A stretch of DNA of 64,000 nucleotides from Roseateles noduli. GTDB taxonomy: Bacteria; Pseudomonadota; Gammaproteobacteria; Burkholderiales; Burkholderiaceae_C. The translations under genes and the position numbers were made by a program. Shown one piece after another: positions 46,937-56,170 of the stretch (position 1 is the first letter of the stretch; the number at the start of each line of letters is the position of its first letter). The stretch lies in NCBI GenBank assembly GCA_002205125.1, contig NIOE01000007.1, positions 453,833-517,832 on the forward strand. Reading direction: 5' to 3'. Under the pieces are notes generated by a model, which saw only the letters and a program-made list of their open reading frames with translations, was not told the origin of the DNA and did no database searches.

Positions 46937-48012
46937 ACGAAGGCAGCAAGGCAGCAGGTCAGAGCGGCAGCAACATCGGCGCGATCGTCGATCTGCGCAG
47001 CGATACCGTCACCCAGCCGACCGCGGGCATGCGCGCCGCCATGGCGTCCGCGCCGCTGGGCGACGACGTCTTCGGCGACGACCCCAGCGTCAACGCGCTG
47101 CAGGCGGCGCTGGCGGAGCGGCTCGGCTTCGAGGCCGCGCTCTTCATGCCCACCGGCACGCAGAGCAACCTGTGCGCGCTGATGGCGCACTGCCAGCGCG
47201 GTGACGAATACATCGTCGGCCAGTTTGCCCACACCTACCGCTGGGAAGGCGGCGGCGCCGCGGTGCTGGGATCGATCCAGCCGCAGCCGCTGAACCACGC
47301 GCCGGACGGCTCGCTGCCGCTGGCCGACATCGAAGCCAACATCAAGCCCGACGACGCGCACTTCGCGCGCACGCGGTTGCTGGCGCTCGAGAACACGATA
47401 GGCGGCAAGGTGCTGCCGATGGACTACCTCGCGGCCGCCTCGGAGCTGGCCAAGCGCCACGGCCTGTCGCGCCACCTCGACGGCGCGCGCCTGTTCAACG
47501 CGGCGGTCGCCGTCGCCGCGCGCGACGGGAGCGATCCGTACGACGCGGCGAAGCGCATCTGCTCGCACTTCGACAGTGTCTCGGTCTGCTTCTCCAAGGG
47601 ACTGGGCGCGCCGGTCGGCTCGGTGCTGTGCGGCTCGCGCGAGCTCATCAAGAGCGCGCACCGCTGGCGCAAGATGCTGGGCGGCGGCATGCGCCAGGCC
47701 GGGCTGCTTGCGTCGGCGGCGCACTACGCGCTCGACCACCAGGTGAAGCGCCTGGGCGAAGACCACGCACTGGCCAAGCGCCTCGCCGAAGGACTGCAGG
47801 GTCTGCCGGGCCTGACGGTCGAAGCGCCGCAGACCAACATCGTCTTCTGCGACGTCGACAAGGGCATCGCGGCCAAGCTGGTCGAGCATCTGAAGTCCGA
47901 AGGCGTGCTCACGACCGGGCTGTACAAGCTGCGCTTCGTGACCCACCTCGACGTGGACGCCGCCGGTGTCGACCGCGCGGTCGCGGCGACGCGCCGGTTC
48001 TTCAACGCCTGA
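46933..48012 (+). CDS. ltaE: Low-specificity L-threonine aldolase
   Basis: A PLP enzyme splitting L-threonine (and allo-threonine) to glycine and acetaldehyde. The 359-residue protein has [19 protein letters not shown] near the start, [31 protein letters not shown] and the PLP-binding Lys222 in [17 protein letters not shown]. The start overlaps the trpG stop, so it is translated as part of the trp operon, between trpG and trpD. This is not a tryptophan biosynthetic step; placement is discussed as a finding. A glycine/serine link is possible because TrpB consumes serine. Confidence 0.93.
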   Translation: MNEGSKAAGQSGSNIGAIVDLRSDTVTQPTAGMRAAMASAPLGDDVFGDDPSVNALQAALAERLGFEAALFMPTGTQSNLCALMAHCQRGDEYIVGQFAHTYRWEGGGAAVLGSIQPQPLNHAPDGSLPLADIEANIKPDDAHFARTRLLALENTIGGKVLPMDYLAAASELAKRHGLSRHLDGARLFNAAVAVAARDGSDPYDAAKRICSHFDSVSVCFSKGLGAPVGSVLCGSRELIKSAHRWRKMLGGGMRQAGLLASAAHYALDHQVKRLGEDHALAKRLAEGLQGLPGLTVEAPQTNIVFCDVDKGIAAKLVEHLKSEGVLTTGLYKLRFVTHLDVDAAGVDRAVAATRRFFNA

Positions 48013-48025
48013 GCGGGAGATCCTC

Positions 48026-49066
48026 ATGCCCATCACCGACAACGAGGCGCTGACCCGCGTCATCGAGCACCGCGAGATCTTCCACGACGAGATGCTGTCG
48101 CTGATGCGCCGCATCATGAGCGGCGACATCTCGCCGGTCACGGCCGCGGCGATCCTGATCGGCCTGCGCGTTAAGAAGGAGACCATCGGCGAGATCACCG
48201 CCGCCGCGCAGGTGATGCGCGAGTTCTCCGTCAAGGTGCCGATCGAGGCGGGCCCGCATCTGGTCGACGTCGTCGGCACCGGCGGCGACGGCGCGCATAC
48301 CTTCAACATCTCGACCTGCTCGATGTTCGTCGCGGCCGCGGCGGGCGCGCAGGTCGCCAAGCACGGCAACCGCAGCGTCTCGTCCAAGACCGGCAGCGCG
48401 GACGTGCTGGAGGCGCTCGGCGTGACGCTGTCGCTGCCACCGCAGGCGGTCGCCGAGTGCGTGCGCCAGACCGGCATCGGTTTCATGTTCGCGCCGAATC
48501 ATCACCCGGCGATGAAGAACATCGCGCCCGTCCGCAAGGAGCTGGGCGTGCGCACGATCTTCAACATCCTGGGGCCGCTGACCAACCCGGCCGACGCGCC
48601 CAACATCCTGATGGGCGTGTTCCATCCGGACCTCGTCGGCATCCAGGTCCGCGTGATGCAGCGCCTGGGCGCGCAGCACGCCGTGGTCGTCTACGGCAAG
48701 GACAACATGGACGAGATCTCGCTGGGCGCGGCGACGCTGGTCGGCGAGCTCAGGAACGGCGAGATCCGCGAGTACGAGATCCATCCCGAGGACTTCGGCA
48801 TGCCGATGGTCGCCAGCCGAAACCTGCGCGTCAGCGGTCCGGAGGAGAGCCGGCAGGTGCTGCTGGGCGTGCTCGGCAACGAGTCCGGCGCGGCGCGCGA
48901 CATCGTGCTGCTGAACGCGGGCGCGACGCTGTACGCGGCCAACGTGGTCGAGTCCATCGCCGACGGCATTGCCAAGGCGCGTGTCGCGATCGAGTCCGGC
49001 GCCGCGCGCGCGAAGCTGGACCAGTTCGTCGCCGAGACGCAGCGGCAGGCCGCGGCGAACGCCTGA
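48026..49066 (+). CDS. trpD: Anthranilate phosphoribosyltransferase
   Basis: Transfers phosphoribosyl from PRPP to anthranilate, second step of tryptophan synthesis. The 346-residue protein has the PRPP/anthranilate motifs [58 protein letters not shown] and [14 protein letters not shown]. The start at 48026 has GGGAGA upstream and 13 bases separate it from the ltaE stop. The next gene trpC follows after 25 bases. Confidence 0.97.
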   Translation: MPITDNEALTRVIEHREIFHDEMLSLMRRIMSGDISPVTAAAILIGLRVKKETIGEITAAAQVMREFSVKVPIEAGPHLVDVVGTGGDGAHTFNISTCSMFVAAAAGAQVAKHGNRSVSSKTGSADVLEALGVTLSLPPQAVAECVRQTGIGFMFAPNHHPAMKNIAPVRKELGVRTIFNILGPLTNPADAPNILMGVFHPDLVGIQVRVMQRLGAQHAVVVYGKDNMDEISLGAATLVGELRNGEIREYEIHPEDFGMPMVASRNLRVSGPEESRQVLLGVLGNESGAARDIVLLNAGATLYAANVVESIADGIAKARVAIESGAARAKLDQFVAETQRQAAANA

Positions 49067-49091
49067 ATCCGCCTGGAATCGAGAGAGTCGT

Positions 49092-49883
49092 ATGTCTGAC
49101 ATCCTGGATCGCATCAACGCCGTCAAGCGCGAGGAAGTCGCCGCGGCGTCGGCGCGCGTGCCGTTGGCCGCGCTGCGTGCCGAGGCCGAATCGCGCGCGG
49201 AGCCGACGCGCGGTTTCGTGAAGGCGCTGCGCGCGAAGATCGCCGACGGTCGCAGCGGCGTCATCGCCGAAGTGAAGAAGGCCAGTCCCAGCAAGGGCGT
49301 GCTGCGTGAGGACTTCCGTCCCGCCGACATCGCCCGCAGCTACGAGCAGCACGGCGCGGCCTGCCTGAGCGTGCTGACCGATGCGCCGCATTTCCAGGGC
49401 TCGGTCGAGTTTCTGAAGCTGGCCCGCGGGGCCTGCGCGCTGCCGGTGCTGCGCAAGGACTTCATGATCGATCCGTACCAGGTCTACGAAGCGCGCGTGA
49501 TGGGCGCTGACTGCATCCTGCTGATCGCGGCAAGCCTCGACGACGGCCTGATGGCGGAGCTTGAGGACTGCGCGCTGGGCCTCGGCCTGGATGTGCTGGT
49601 CGAGGTGCACGACGGCGCGGAGCTGGAGCGCGCGCTGCGCTTGAAGACGCCCATGGTCGGCATCAACAACCGCAACCTGAAGACCTTCGAGGTCACGCTG
49701 GACACGACGCTCGGGCTGCTGAAGAACGTGCCGGCAGATCGCCTGCTGGTGACCGAGTCCGGCATCCTCGGATCCGACGATGTGCAGCGCATGCGCGACG
49801 CGCAGGTCAACGCCTTCCTCGTCGGCGAGGCGTTCATGCGCGCGTCGGATCCGGGCGCGGCGTTGTCGGCGTTGTTCCGCTGA
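49092..49883 (+). CDS. trpC: Indole-3-glycerol phosphate synthase
   Basis: Closes the indole ring from CdRP, fourth step of the pathway. The 263-residue TIM barrel has [19 protein letters not shown] (catalytic Lys), [36 protein letters not shown] and [16 protein letters not shown]. It is not fused to TrpF. The trpF, trpB and trpA genes are not in this window and must lie elsewhere. Its stop overlaps the ung start (TGATG). Confidence 0.97.
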   Translation: MSDILDRINAVKREEVAAASARVPLAALRAEAESRAEPTRGFVKALRAKIADGRSGVIAEVKKASPSKGVLREDFRPADIARSYEQHGAACLSVLTDAPHFQGSVEFLKLARGACALPVLRKDFMIDPYQVYEARVMGADCILLIAASLDDGLMAELEDCALGLGLDVLVEVHDGAELERALRLKTPMVGINNRNLKTFEVTLDTTLGLLKNVPADRLLVTESGILGSDDVQRMRDAQVNAFLVGEAFMRASDPGAALSALFR

Positions 49884-50593
49884 TGGCGCCGATGACAGCC
49901 ACGCTCAAGTCCCTCGACTGGTCGGCCGGTGACGGCTGGCAGCCGCTGATCGACGCGTGGCGTGCGAGCGCCGATGGTCAGCGCATCGAGGCGCTGCTGA
50001 AGACGCGGCTTGTCGAAGGCGCGGTGATCTATCCGCCCGATCCGCTGCGCGCGCTGCGCCTCACGCCGCTCACGAACGTCAAGGTCGTCATCGTCGGCCA
50101 GGACCCGTATCACGGGCCGGGGCAGGCGGAGGGGCTGTCGTTCTCCGTGCCGGTGGGGGAGAAGCTGCCGCCGTCGCTGCGCAACATCTTCAAGGAGCTG
50201 CAGCGCGATCTCGGACAGCAGCCGGCGATGTCCGGGCACCTCGGCGAATGGGCGCGGCGCGGGGTACTGCTGCTCAACACCAGCCTGACCGTCGAGGACG
50301 GCGCCGCCGCCTCGCATGCGAAGAAGGGCTGGGAGTCGCTGACGGACGCGCTCATCGTTGCGACGGCGCAAGACCCGGCACCCAAGGTCTACCTCCTCTG
50401 GGGGGCTCATGCACAGGCGAAAGCGCCGTTGATCGAGGCCTCAGGCCACCAGCATCTGGTGCTGCAGGCCAACCATCCGTCGCCGTTGTCGGCCACGCGC
50501 GGCCCGGCGCCCTTCATCGGCTGCGGGCATTTCTCGGCTGCAAGTACCTGGCTGAAGGGGCAGGGCGTCGAGCTCGGCTGGTCCTTGGATTGA
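49883..50593 (+). CDS. ung: Uracil-DNA glycosylase
   Basis: Removes uracil from DNA. The 236-residue family 1 enzyme has the catalytic motif VGQDPYHGPGQAEGLSFSVP with Asp74 and the DNA-intercalation/His motif ANHPSPLSATRG. The start ATG at 49883 overlaps the trpC stop; a second ATG four codons on is also possible. Its presence as last gene of the trp operon is likely just operon hitch-hiking and is recurrent in related genomes. A short hairpin CCCCT/AGGGG (50641-50655) follows. Confidence 0.96.
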   Translation: MAPMTATLKSLDWSAGDGWQPLIDAWRASADGQRIEALLKTRLVEGAVIYPPDPLRALRLTPLTNVKVVIVGQDPYHGPGQAEGLSFSVPVGEKLPPSLRNIFKELQRDLGQQPAMSGHLGEWARRGVLLLNTSLTVEDGAAASHAKKGWESLTDALIVATAQDPAPKVYLLWGAHAQAKAPLIEASGHQHLVLQANHPSPLSATRGPAPFIGCGHFSAASTWLKGQGVELGWSLD

Positions 50594-50609
50594 TTGTTCG
50601 TAGAGCCAT

Positions 50610-50730
50610 AACTGGTACGTTGGTGGTCATAACCACGCAACCCCTCTGAAAGGGGCTTCGGCATCAGGGTTAAGTCCAGTGCGCTACCAATTGACGCTCT
50701 GCGTTTTTTGGTACTAAACTGGTATTAATC
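50610..50730 (+). promoter_or_regulatory. Promoter/operator region of the GlcNAc cluster
   Basis: It contains AACTGGTACG (50610), the palindrome GTGGT-CATA-ACCAC (50623-50636), a -35 TTGACG (50691), and two TGGTA-type sites in tandem: TTGGTACTAA (50708) and AACTGGTATTAA (50717), about one helical turn apart. TACTAA (50712) can serve as -10. The TGGTA half-sites resemble NagR/DasR operators. The repressor is probably the GntR protein encoded second in the cluster. Confidence 0.6.
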
Positions 50731-51675
50731 ATGACAAGCTACCCCCTGGCGGACGCCTGGTCCGCTCCTCTGCAGCCGCGATTCGCGGGCGTCCGCTTCC
50801 TGGTGGGAGTGGATGGCGGTGGCACCGGCACGCGGGTCCGGCTCAGCGATGTCCACGGACAGCTGCTCGGACAGGGCTGGGCGGGGCCGTCGGCGCTGGG
50901 GCAGGGCATCGCTCAAGCCTGGCGCCACATCCAGATGGCCGTGCAGGAAGCGGCGGCCAAGGCCAACATCGATCGACTCCCGCTCGGCGAGACCGCCATC
51001 GGTCTGGGCCTCTCCGGCGCAGGGGTCGCTTCCCAGGCGCAGGCCTTCGTCGCGCAGCAGCCGGGCTATCTCCACATCGAACTCGTGAACGACGGCACCA
51101 CGTCCGTCATCGGCGCCCATGCGGGCCGGCCCGGCGGCGTGATCGCGGCCGGCACCGGCACGGTGGGCGAGGCGCTGCGCGCCGACGGCTCGATGGTCTG
51201 CGTCAGCGGCTGGGGCTGGATCGGCGGGGACGAAGGCAGCGGTGCGTGGCTCGGCATCCAGGCGATGCGCGTGGCGCAGAAGGCCATGGACGGACGCGTC
51301 GACGCCGGACCGCTGGCCCGCGCCGTGTGGGCCGTCGCTGGCTGCAAGAACGACCAGGACCGCGACGCCATCAATGCCTGGGTCGCCCAGGCCGGCCAGC
51401 ATGCCTACGCGCAACTCGCGCCGCTTGTCTTCGAACAATCCGAATCCGATCCGGCCGCCGCGGCGCTCGTCGCGCAGGCCGTCGCGGAACTGGAGCAGCT
51501 CGCGCTCGCGCTCGATCCGACGCGGCAGTTGCCGCTGTCGCTCGCGGGCAGCGTGGCGCAGCGGCTCGCCGCGCTTTTCTCAGGCAACATTCGGGCCCGT
51601 TGCGTGTCGCCCCAGGGCGACTCGGCCGACGGCGCGCTGCGGCTGGTCCGCGGCGCTCTCTCCGACCCCCGTTGA
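50731..51675 (+). CDS. nagK: BadF/BcrA-type ATPase, probable N-acetylglucosamine kinase
   Basis: Phosphorylates GlcNAc entering as the free sugar. The 314-residue protein is of the BadF/BadG family, which includes eukaryotic-type GlcNAc kinases. The phosphate-1 loop is FLVGVDGGGTGTRVRLSD, followed by GLGLSGAGVASQAQAF, the sugar-site region VNDGTTSVIGAHAGRPGG and SGWGWIGGDEGSGAWLGIQA. Context with nagA and a deaminase fixes the likely substrate. No Shine-Dalgarno sequence precedes the ATG, and the probable -10 lies 14 bases upstream, so the mRNA may be leaderless. Confidence 0.87.
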   Translation: MTSYPLADAWSAPLQPRFAGVRFLVGVDGGGTGTRVRLSDVHGQLLGQGWAGPSALGQGIAQAWRHIQMAVQEAAAKANIDRLPLGETAIGLGLSGAGVASQAQAFVAQQPGYLHIELVNDGTTSVIGAHAGRPGGVIAAGTGTVGEALRADGSMVCVSGWGWIGGDEGSGAWLGIQAMRVAQKAMDGRVDAGPLARAVWAVAGCKNDQDRDAINAWVAQAGQHAYAQLAPLVFEQSESDPAAAALVAQAVAELEQLALALDPTRQLPLSLAGSVAQRLAALFSGNIRARCVSPQGDSADGALRLVRGALSDPR

Positions 51676-51689
51676 AGACGAGAAGCCCG

Positions 51690-52433
51690 ATGAGCACCAA
51701 GCTGCCCTTCCAGTTCAAGCCCGATCCCGCCGCCGCGTCGCCGCTGTACATGCAGCTGGCCCACAAGCTGGCGCAGGCGATCCGCGAAGGCCAGTACCAG
51801 GCCGACGAGGCCCTGCCGTCGGAACGCGTGCTCTCCGAATCGCTGGACCTCTCGCGCGTCACCGCCCGCAAGGCGATCGACCGCCTCGTCGAACAGGGTC
51901 TGATCGTGCGCAAGCGCGGCTCCGGCAACTACATCGCCCCCAAGCTCGAACAGCCGCTGTCGCGCCTGACCAGCTTCTCGGAAGAACTCCATCAGCGCGG
52001 CTTCAAGCCCAGCAGCCGCTGGCTGACGCGCGGCTTCGCCATGGCGGCGCCGGACGAACAGCTCTCGCTCGGCCTCACGACCGGTCAGCGCGTCGCGCGC
52101 CTGGAACGCCTGCGCCTGGCGGACGCCGTGGTCATGGCCTATGAACTCTCGATCCTGCCCGAGGCGGTGCTGCCCGATCCGCAGAAGGTCGAGTCCTCGC
52201 TGTACGAGCACCTCGCCCAGCACGGCGGCGCGCCGGTGCGCGCGCTGCAGCACATCCGGGCCATCAATGCCGACTCGCGCCTCGCGGGCCTGCTGCAGGT
52301 GCCGGTGGGGCAGGCGGTGCTCTTCATCACCCGCGTGGGCTACCTCGACCAGGGTCAGGCCGTGGAGCTCACCCATTCCTACTGCCGCAGCGACTACTAC
52401 GACTTCGTCGCGGAGATGAGGCGAGACGGATGA
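51690..52433 (+). CDS. nagR: GntR-family (HutC subfamily) repressor of GlcNAc genes
   Basis: A 247-residue regulator. N-terminal winged helix (PSERVLSESLDLSRVTARKA) and a C-terminal UTRA effector domain (about 85-240), as in NagR/DasR, which respond to GlcN-6-P or GlcNAc-6-P. It lies between nagK and nagA; its stop overlaps the nagA start. TGGTA-type repeats in front of nagK and the TonB receptor are its probable operators, giving local control of uptake and breakdown. Confidence 0.88.
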   Translation: MSTKLPFQFKPDPAAASPLYMQLAHKLAQAIREGQYQADEALPSERVLSESLDLSRVTARKAIDRLVEQGLIVRKRGSGNYIAPKLEQPLSRLTSFSEELHQRGFKPSSRWLTRGFAMAAPDEQLSLGLTTGQRVARLERLRLADAVVMAYELSILPEAVLPDPQKVESSLYEHLAQHGGAPVRALQHIRAINADSRLAGLLQVPVGQAVLFITRVGYLDQGQAVELTHSYCRSDYYDFVAEMRRDG

Positions 52434-53569
52434 CGACCCAGCACATCGACGGATTCATATTGACACCCAGCGGGTTCATCCGCGGTGTGCTGGAACATGA
52501 CAAGGGACGCGTCGTCCGCATCGACGGGACGCCTGCGCCGGAGTACGACGTGCGCCACGGCGCGCAGGACCTGCCGATCGTCCTGCCGGGCTTCATCGAT
52601 ACGCATGTCCACGGCGGCGCCGGCCGCGACACGATGGAGGGCGGCGACGCCGCCGCGCAGCTCGCGAAGCTGCATGCGAAACACGGCACGACCTCGCTGC
52701 TCGCCACGACGATGACCGCGCCGCTGGACGAGATCCGGCAGGCCATGCGAGGACTGGCCGAACTCTGCGTCGTGCGCCCCGAGGGCGGCGCCCGCGTGCT
52801 GGGCGTGCACCTCGAAGGGCCGTACATCAATCCCGGCAAGCTCGGCGCGCAGCCGGACTTCGCCAAGGCCGCGTCGATCGCCGAGATCCGCGACCTGCAC
52901 GCGATCGCGCCGATCCGCCTGATCACGCTGGCGCCGGAGCTGCCCGGCCATCTCGACCTGGTCACGCAGCTGCGCGTCGCCGGCTTCCAGGTGCAGATCG
53001 GCCACTCGCTGGGCACCTACGAGGACGGCGTGGCCGCGCTCGGTCGCGGCGCCGGCGGCTTCACGCATCTGTTCAACGCGATGACGGGCCTGCACCACCG
53101 CGAGCCCGGCATGGTCGGCGCCGCGCTCGCGCATGCGCAGTACGCCGAGATCATTCCGGACCTGCTGCACGTGCACCCCGGCGCGATCCGCGTCGCGCTG
53201 CGCAGCATCCCGCATCTGTTCTGCGTCACCGATTCGACGGCCGCTGCCGGCATGCCCGACGGCGAGTACAGCCTGGGCCGGCATCGCGTCACCAAGTGCC
53301 TGGGCGGCGTGCGCCTGCCCGACGGCACGCTGGCCGGATCGACGCTGACGATGGACCAGGCGCTGCGCAACCTGGTGTTGAAACTCGGCCTGCCGATCGA
53401 GGACGCATCGAAGCGCGTCTCGACGAACGCGGCGGACTATTTGGGTCTGGACGATCGGGGCCGTCTGGCCCCGGGCGCCTGGGCGGATTTCGTGGTGATG
53501 GACCGTGGCTTGCAGTTGCAGTGCGTGGTCGTTGAAGGAGAAGCAATTGACCTCGCGAATGCTGGATGA
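52430..53569 (+). CDS. nagA: N-acetylglucosamine-6-phosphate deacetylase
   Basis: Removes acetate from GlcNAc-6-P to give GlcN-6-P. The 379-residue amidohydrolase has the metal motif LPGFIDTHVHGGAGRDTMEG, GVHLEGPYINPGKLGA (metal Glu), FNAMTGLHHREPGM (His) and VTDSTAAAGMPDG (catalytic Asp). The start overlaps the nagR stop (ATGA), and its end overlaps the start of the deaminase gene. Confidence 0.96.
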   Translation: MTTQHIDGFILTPSGFIRGVLEHDKGRVVRIDGTPAPEYDVRHGAQDLPIVLPGFIDTHVHGGAGRDTMEGGDAAAQLAKLHAKHGTTSLLATTMTAPLDEIRQAMRGLAELCVVRPEGGARVLGVHLEGPYINPGKLGAQPDFAKAASIAEIRDLHAIAPIRLITLAPELPGHLDLVTQLRVAGFQVQIGHSLGTYEDGVAALGRGAGGFTHLFNAMTGLHHREPGMVGAALAHAQYAEIIPDLLHVHPGAIRVALRSIPHLFCVTDSTAAAGMPDGEYSLGRHRVTKCLGGVRLPDGTLAGSTLTMDQALRNLVLKLGLPIEDASKRVSTNAADYLGLDDRGRLAPGAWADFVVMDRGLQLQCVVVEGEAIDLANAG

Positions 53570-54569
53570 GGCGCTGAGCGCGCCGCAGGTGGTGGCCCGT
53601 CAACTGGCCGCCGATCAGAACGCCTACGCCGCCCTGGGCAACGCGCTGCGCGAGCAGCCGCCGACCTCGCTGCTGACGATCGCGCGCGGCAGCTCGGACC
53701 ATGCGTCCCACTACCTCGCGTATCTCGTGATGGCGCGGCTGGGCCGGCTGGTGACCTCGCTGCCGATGTCGCTGATCACGCTCTACCAGAGCAAGATCGA
53801 GAGCCAGGGCCTGGTGTCCTTCGCGTTCTCGCAATCGGGCCAGAGCCCGGACCTGGTCTCGCCGACGCAATACTTCCGCGCCAACGGCGCCCGCACGGTC
53901 GCGTTCGTGAACGCCGACGGCTCGCCGCTGGAAGCCGCCGCCGAACACGTGTTCCGCCTGCATGCCGGCGTGGAGCAGAGCGTCGCCGCGACCAAGAGCT
54001 ACATCGCGCAGCTGGTGGCGGGCGCGCGCGTCGTCGCCGCCTGGCAGGGCGACGAGGACCTCTCGGCCGCGCTGCAGACCCTGCCGCAGGCGATGGAGCA
54101 GGCCGCGAAACAGCGCTGGGACGTGGCGGTCGACGTGCTCAAGGGCGCGGACAAGCTGTTCGTCATCGGTCGCGGCACCTCGCTGCCGATCGCGCTGGAA
54201 GCGGCGCTGAAGTTCAAGGAAACCTGCGGCATCCAGGCCGAGGCCTTCTCCGGCGCGGAAGTGAAGCACGGTCCGATGGCGCTGGTGGACGAGGGTTATC
54301 CGCTGCTGGTCTTCGCGCCGCGCGGCCCCGCGCAGGCGGGCCTGCTGGCGCTGGCCGAGGAGATGCGCGGCCGCGGCGCGCGCGTGCTGCTGGCGGCGCC
54401 GGAAGGCACGCCCGGCGCCGAGCTGCCGCTGACCTGCACCGGCAACGAGGACCTCGATCCGATCACGGCGGTGCAGAGCTTCTATCCGATGGTCGAGGCG
54501 CTGGCGCAGGCGCGGGGTCTGAACCCCGACCAGCCGCGGCATCTGGCCAAGGTCACCAAGACGCACTGA
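53547..54569 (+). CDS. SIS-domain glucosamine-6-phosphate deaminase (NagB-II type)
   Basis: Converts GlcN-6-P to fructose-6-P and ammonia, completing GlcNAc entry into glycolysis. The 340-residue protein has two SIS domains (ARGSSDHASHYLAYLVMARL, FSQSGQSPDL; then FVIGRGTSLPIALEAALKFK, FSGAEVKHGPMALVDEGYP), like the isomerase half of GlmS, but no glutaminase domain. This NagB-II form replaces classical NagB in many proteobacteria. The best start is TTG at 53547 with GAAGGAG six bases upstream, inside nagA; ATG at 53559 is an alternative. Confidence 0.92.
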   Translation: MTSRMLDEALSAPQVVARQLAADQNAYAALGNALREQPPTSLLTIARGSSDHASHYLAYLVMARLGRLVTSLPMSLITLYQSKIESQGLVSFAFSQSGQSPDLVSPTQYFRANGARTVAFVNADGSPLEAAAEHVFRLHAGVEQSVAATKSYIAQLVAGARVVAAWQGDEDLSAALQTLPQAMEQAAKQRWDVAVDVLKGADKLFVIGRGTSLPIALEAALKFKETCGIQAEAFSGAEVKHGPMALVDEGYPLLVFAPRGPAQAGLLALAEEMRGRGARVLLAAPEGTPGAELPLTCTGNEDLDPITAVQSFYPMVEALAQARGLNPDQPRHLAKVTKTH

Positions 54570-54636
54570 TCGCGCAAGCGCGCATCCATTCCCCATCCCC
54601 AGCCGTCGACCCGCGGGCCAGGCAGAAGAGAACGAC

Positions 54637-56118
54637 ATGAGCGAGACAGCATTCCATCCGGGCCGGCTGGTGATGGTGGACATCCAGGGCAAGACGCTGG
54701 ACGCGACGACCGCGGCCTTCCTGCGCGACAACAGGATCCGTGCCGTCTGCCTGTTCCGCAAGAACCTGGGGACCGAGGCCGAGGTCCGGCAGCTCACGCG
54801 CGATCTGCGCGAGGCGATGGGCGAGGACGCGCTCATCGGGCTCGACCAGGAGGGCGGTTCCGTCGTGCGGGCGACCTTCCTGCCGCAGCCGCCGTCGGCG
54901 ATGGCGCTGGGCGCGGCCGGTGACGAGGGGCTGGCCGAGCAGGTCGGCGCCGCGGTGGCGCGCGGGCTGCGCGGCATCGGCATCAACTGGAACTTCGCGC
55001 CGGTCACCGACATCAACAACAACCCGGCCAACCCGGTCATCGCCGAGCGCAGCTTCGGCGAGACCGCGGACACCGTCACGCGCCTGGCCGGCGCGTGGAT
55101 GAAGGGCTCGATGGCGGCGGGCGTGGCCTGCTGCATCAAGCACTTCCCGGGGCATGGCGACACGCACGTCGACTCCCACCTGGACCTGCCGACGGTCGAG
55201 AAGTCCCGCGCCGAGCTGGACGCGCTCGAACTCAAGCCCTTCCAGGCGCTGCGCGACGTGGCGCCGTCGATCATGACGGCGCACATCGTCTATCCGAAGA
55301 TCGATCCGCAGTACCCGGCGACGCTCTCGAAGACCATCCTGGGCGGCATCCTGCGCGACGAGTACGGCTACGACGGCGTCGTCATCACCGACGCGCTGAT
55401 GATGAAGGCCATCGCCGAGCGCTACGGCTATGCGAAGGCGGCGGTGCTGGCGATCAACGCCGGCGCCGACATGATCCTCGCGCAGGGCACGCTGGACGAG
55501 CAGGCGCAGGCGATCCATGCGCTGCAGGACGCGCTGTCGCGCGGCGGCTTGAGCGTCGAGCGCGGTCGCCAGGCCGAAGCGCGGCTGGACAAGCTGGCGC
55601 GCGATTTCCCGGTCCGCTTCGACGACTACCAGGGCGCGCAGCGCGAGGCCGACGACGTGCTGATGCGCCGCGCCTGGGCCTCGGGCCTGAGCGCGCTGCG
55701 CGGCGCGAAGCCGCCGGCCGTCGATCGCCCGATCCGTGTCCTCGTGCAGGATGAAGTGCCGACCGACGGCGTCTCCGAAGCCGGACCGACCGGCGCGCAG
55801 GTGCGCGCGCTGTTCGAAGGCTACGGCGACGTCGAGTTCGTCTCCCTCGGCGACATCGCGGCGCTCGACTGGGCGGCGGTGCCGGATGATTGCCGCTTCA
55901 CGATCGTGGCCTCGACGCATCGCGCACGCTACGGCGCCAACGCTGCCGCGTGGCGGCCGGACCTCCATCTGGTGCTGTGGAATCCGTTCCAGGCGCTGGA
56001 CGTCTCCGCGCCGACGGTGATCAGCTGGGGTTACGCCGACGGCGCGCTGGGCGCGCTCGGCGCCTGGCTGCAAGGTCGCGGCGAGCCTGGCGGCCAGTCG
56101 CCGGTCACGCTGGATTGA
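54637..56118 (+). CDS. GH3 beta-N-acetylhexosaminidase
   Basis: Releases terminal GlcNAc from chitooligosaccharides or muropeptides. The 493-residue protein begins directly with the GH3 barrel (FHPGRLVMVDIQGKTLD). It has the NagZ-type signature KHFPGHGDTHVDSHLDLP (residues 168-185) with the catalytic His/Asp loop and the nucleophile Asp252 in VVITDALMMK. No signal peptide is seen, so it acts in the cytoplasm. It is longer than NagZ (about 340) by a C-terminal domain of about 130 residues of unclear role, as in two-domain NagA-like GH3 enzymes. Confidence 0.92.
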   Translation: MSETAFHPGRLVMVDIQGKTLDATTAAFLRDNRIRAVCLFRKNLGTEAEVRQLTRDLREAMGEDALIGLDQEGGSVVRATFLPQPPSAMALGAAGDEGLAEQVGAAVARGLRGIGINWNFAPVTDINNNPANPVIAERSFGETADTVTRLAGAWMKGSMAAGVACCIKHFPGHGDTHVDSHLDLPTVEKSRAELDALELKPFQALRDVAPSIMTAHIVYPKIDPQYPATLSKTILGGILRDEYGYDGVVITDALMMKAIAERYGYAKAAVLAINAGADMILAQGTLDEQAQAIHALQDALSRGGLSVERGRQAEARLDKLARDFPVRFDDYQGAQREADDVLMRRAWASGLSALRGAKPPAVDRPIRVLVQDEVPTDGVSEAGPTGAQVRALFEGYGDVEFVSLGDIAALDWAAVPDDCRFTIVASTHRARYGANAAAWRPDLHLVLWNPFQALDVSAPTVISWGYADGALGALGAWLQGRGEPGGQSPVTLD

Positions 56119-56170
56119 AGCCGGCTTCCGCCGCCCCGCTCAGCATCGCATCGCACCGAGGTCCTCCCCC

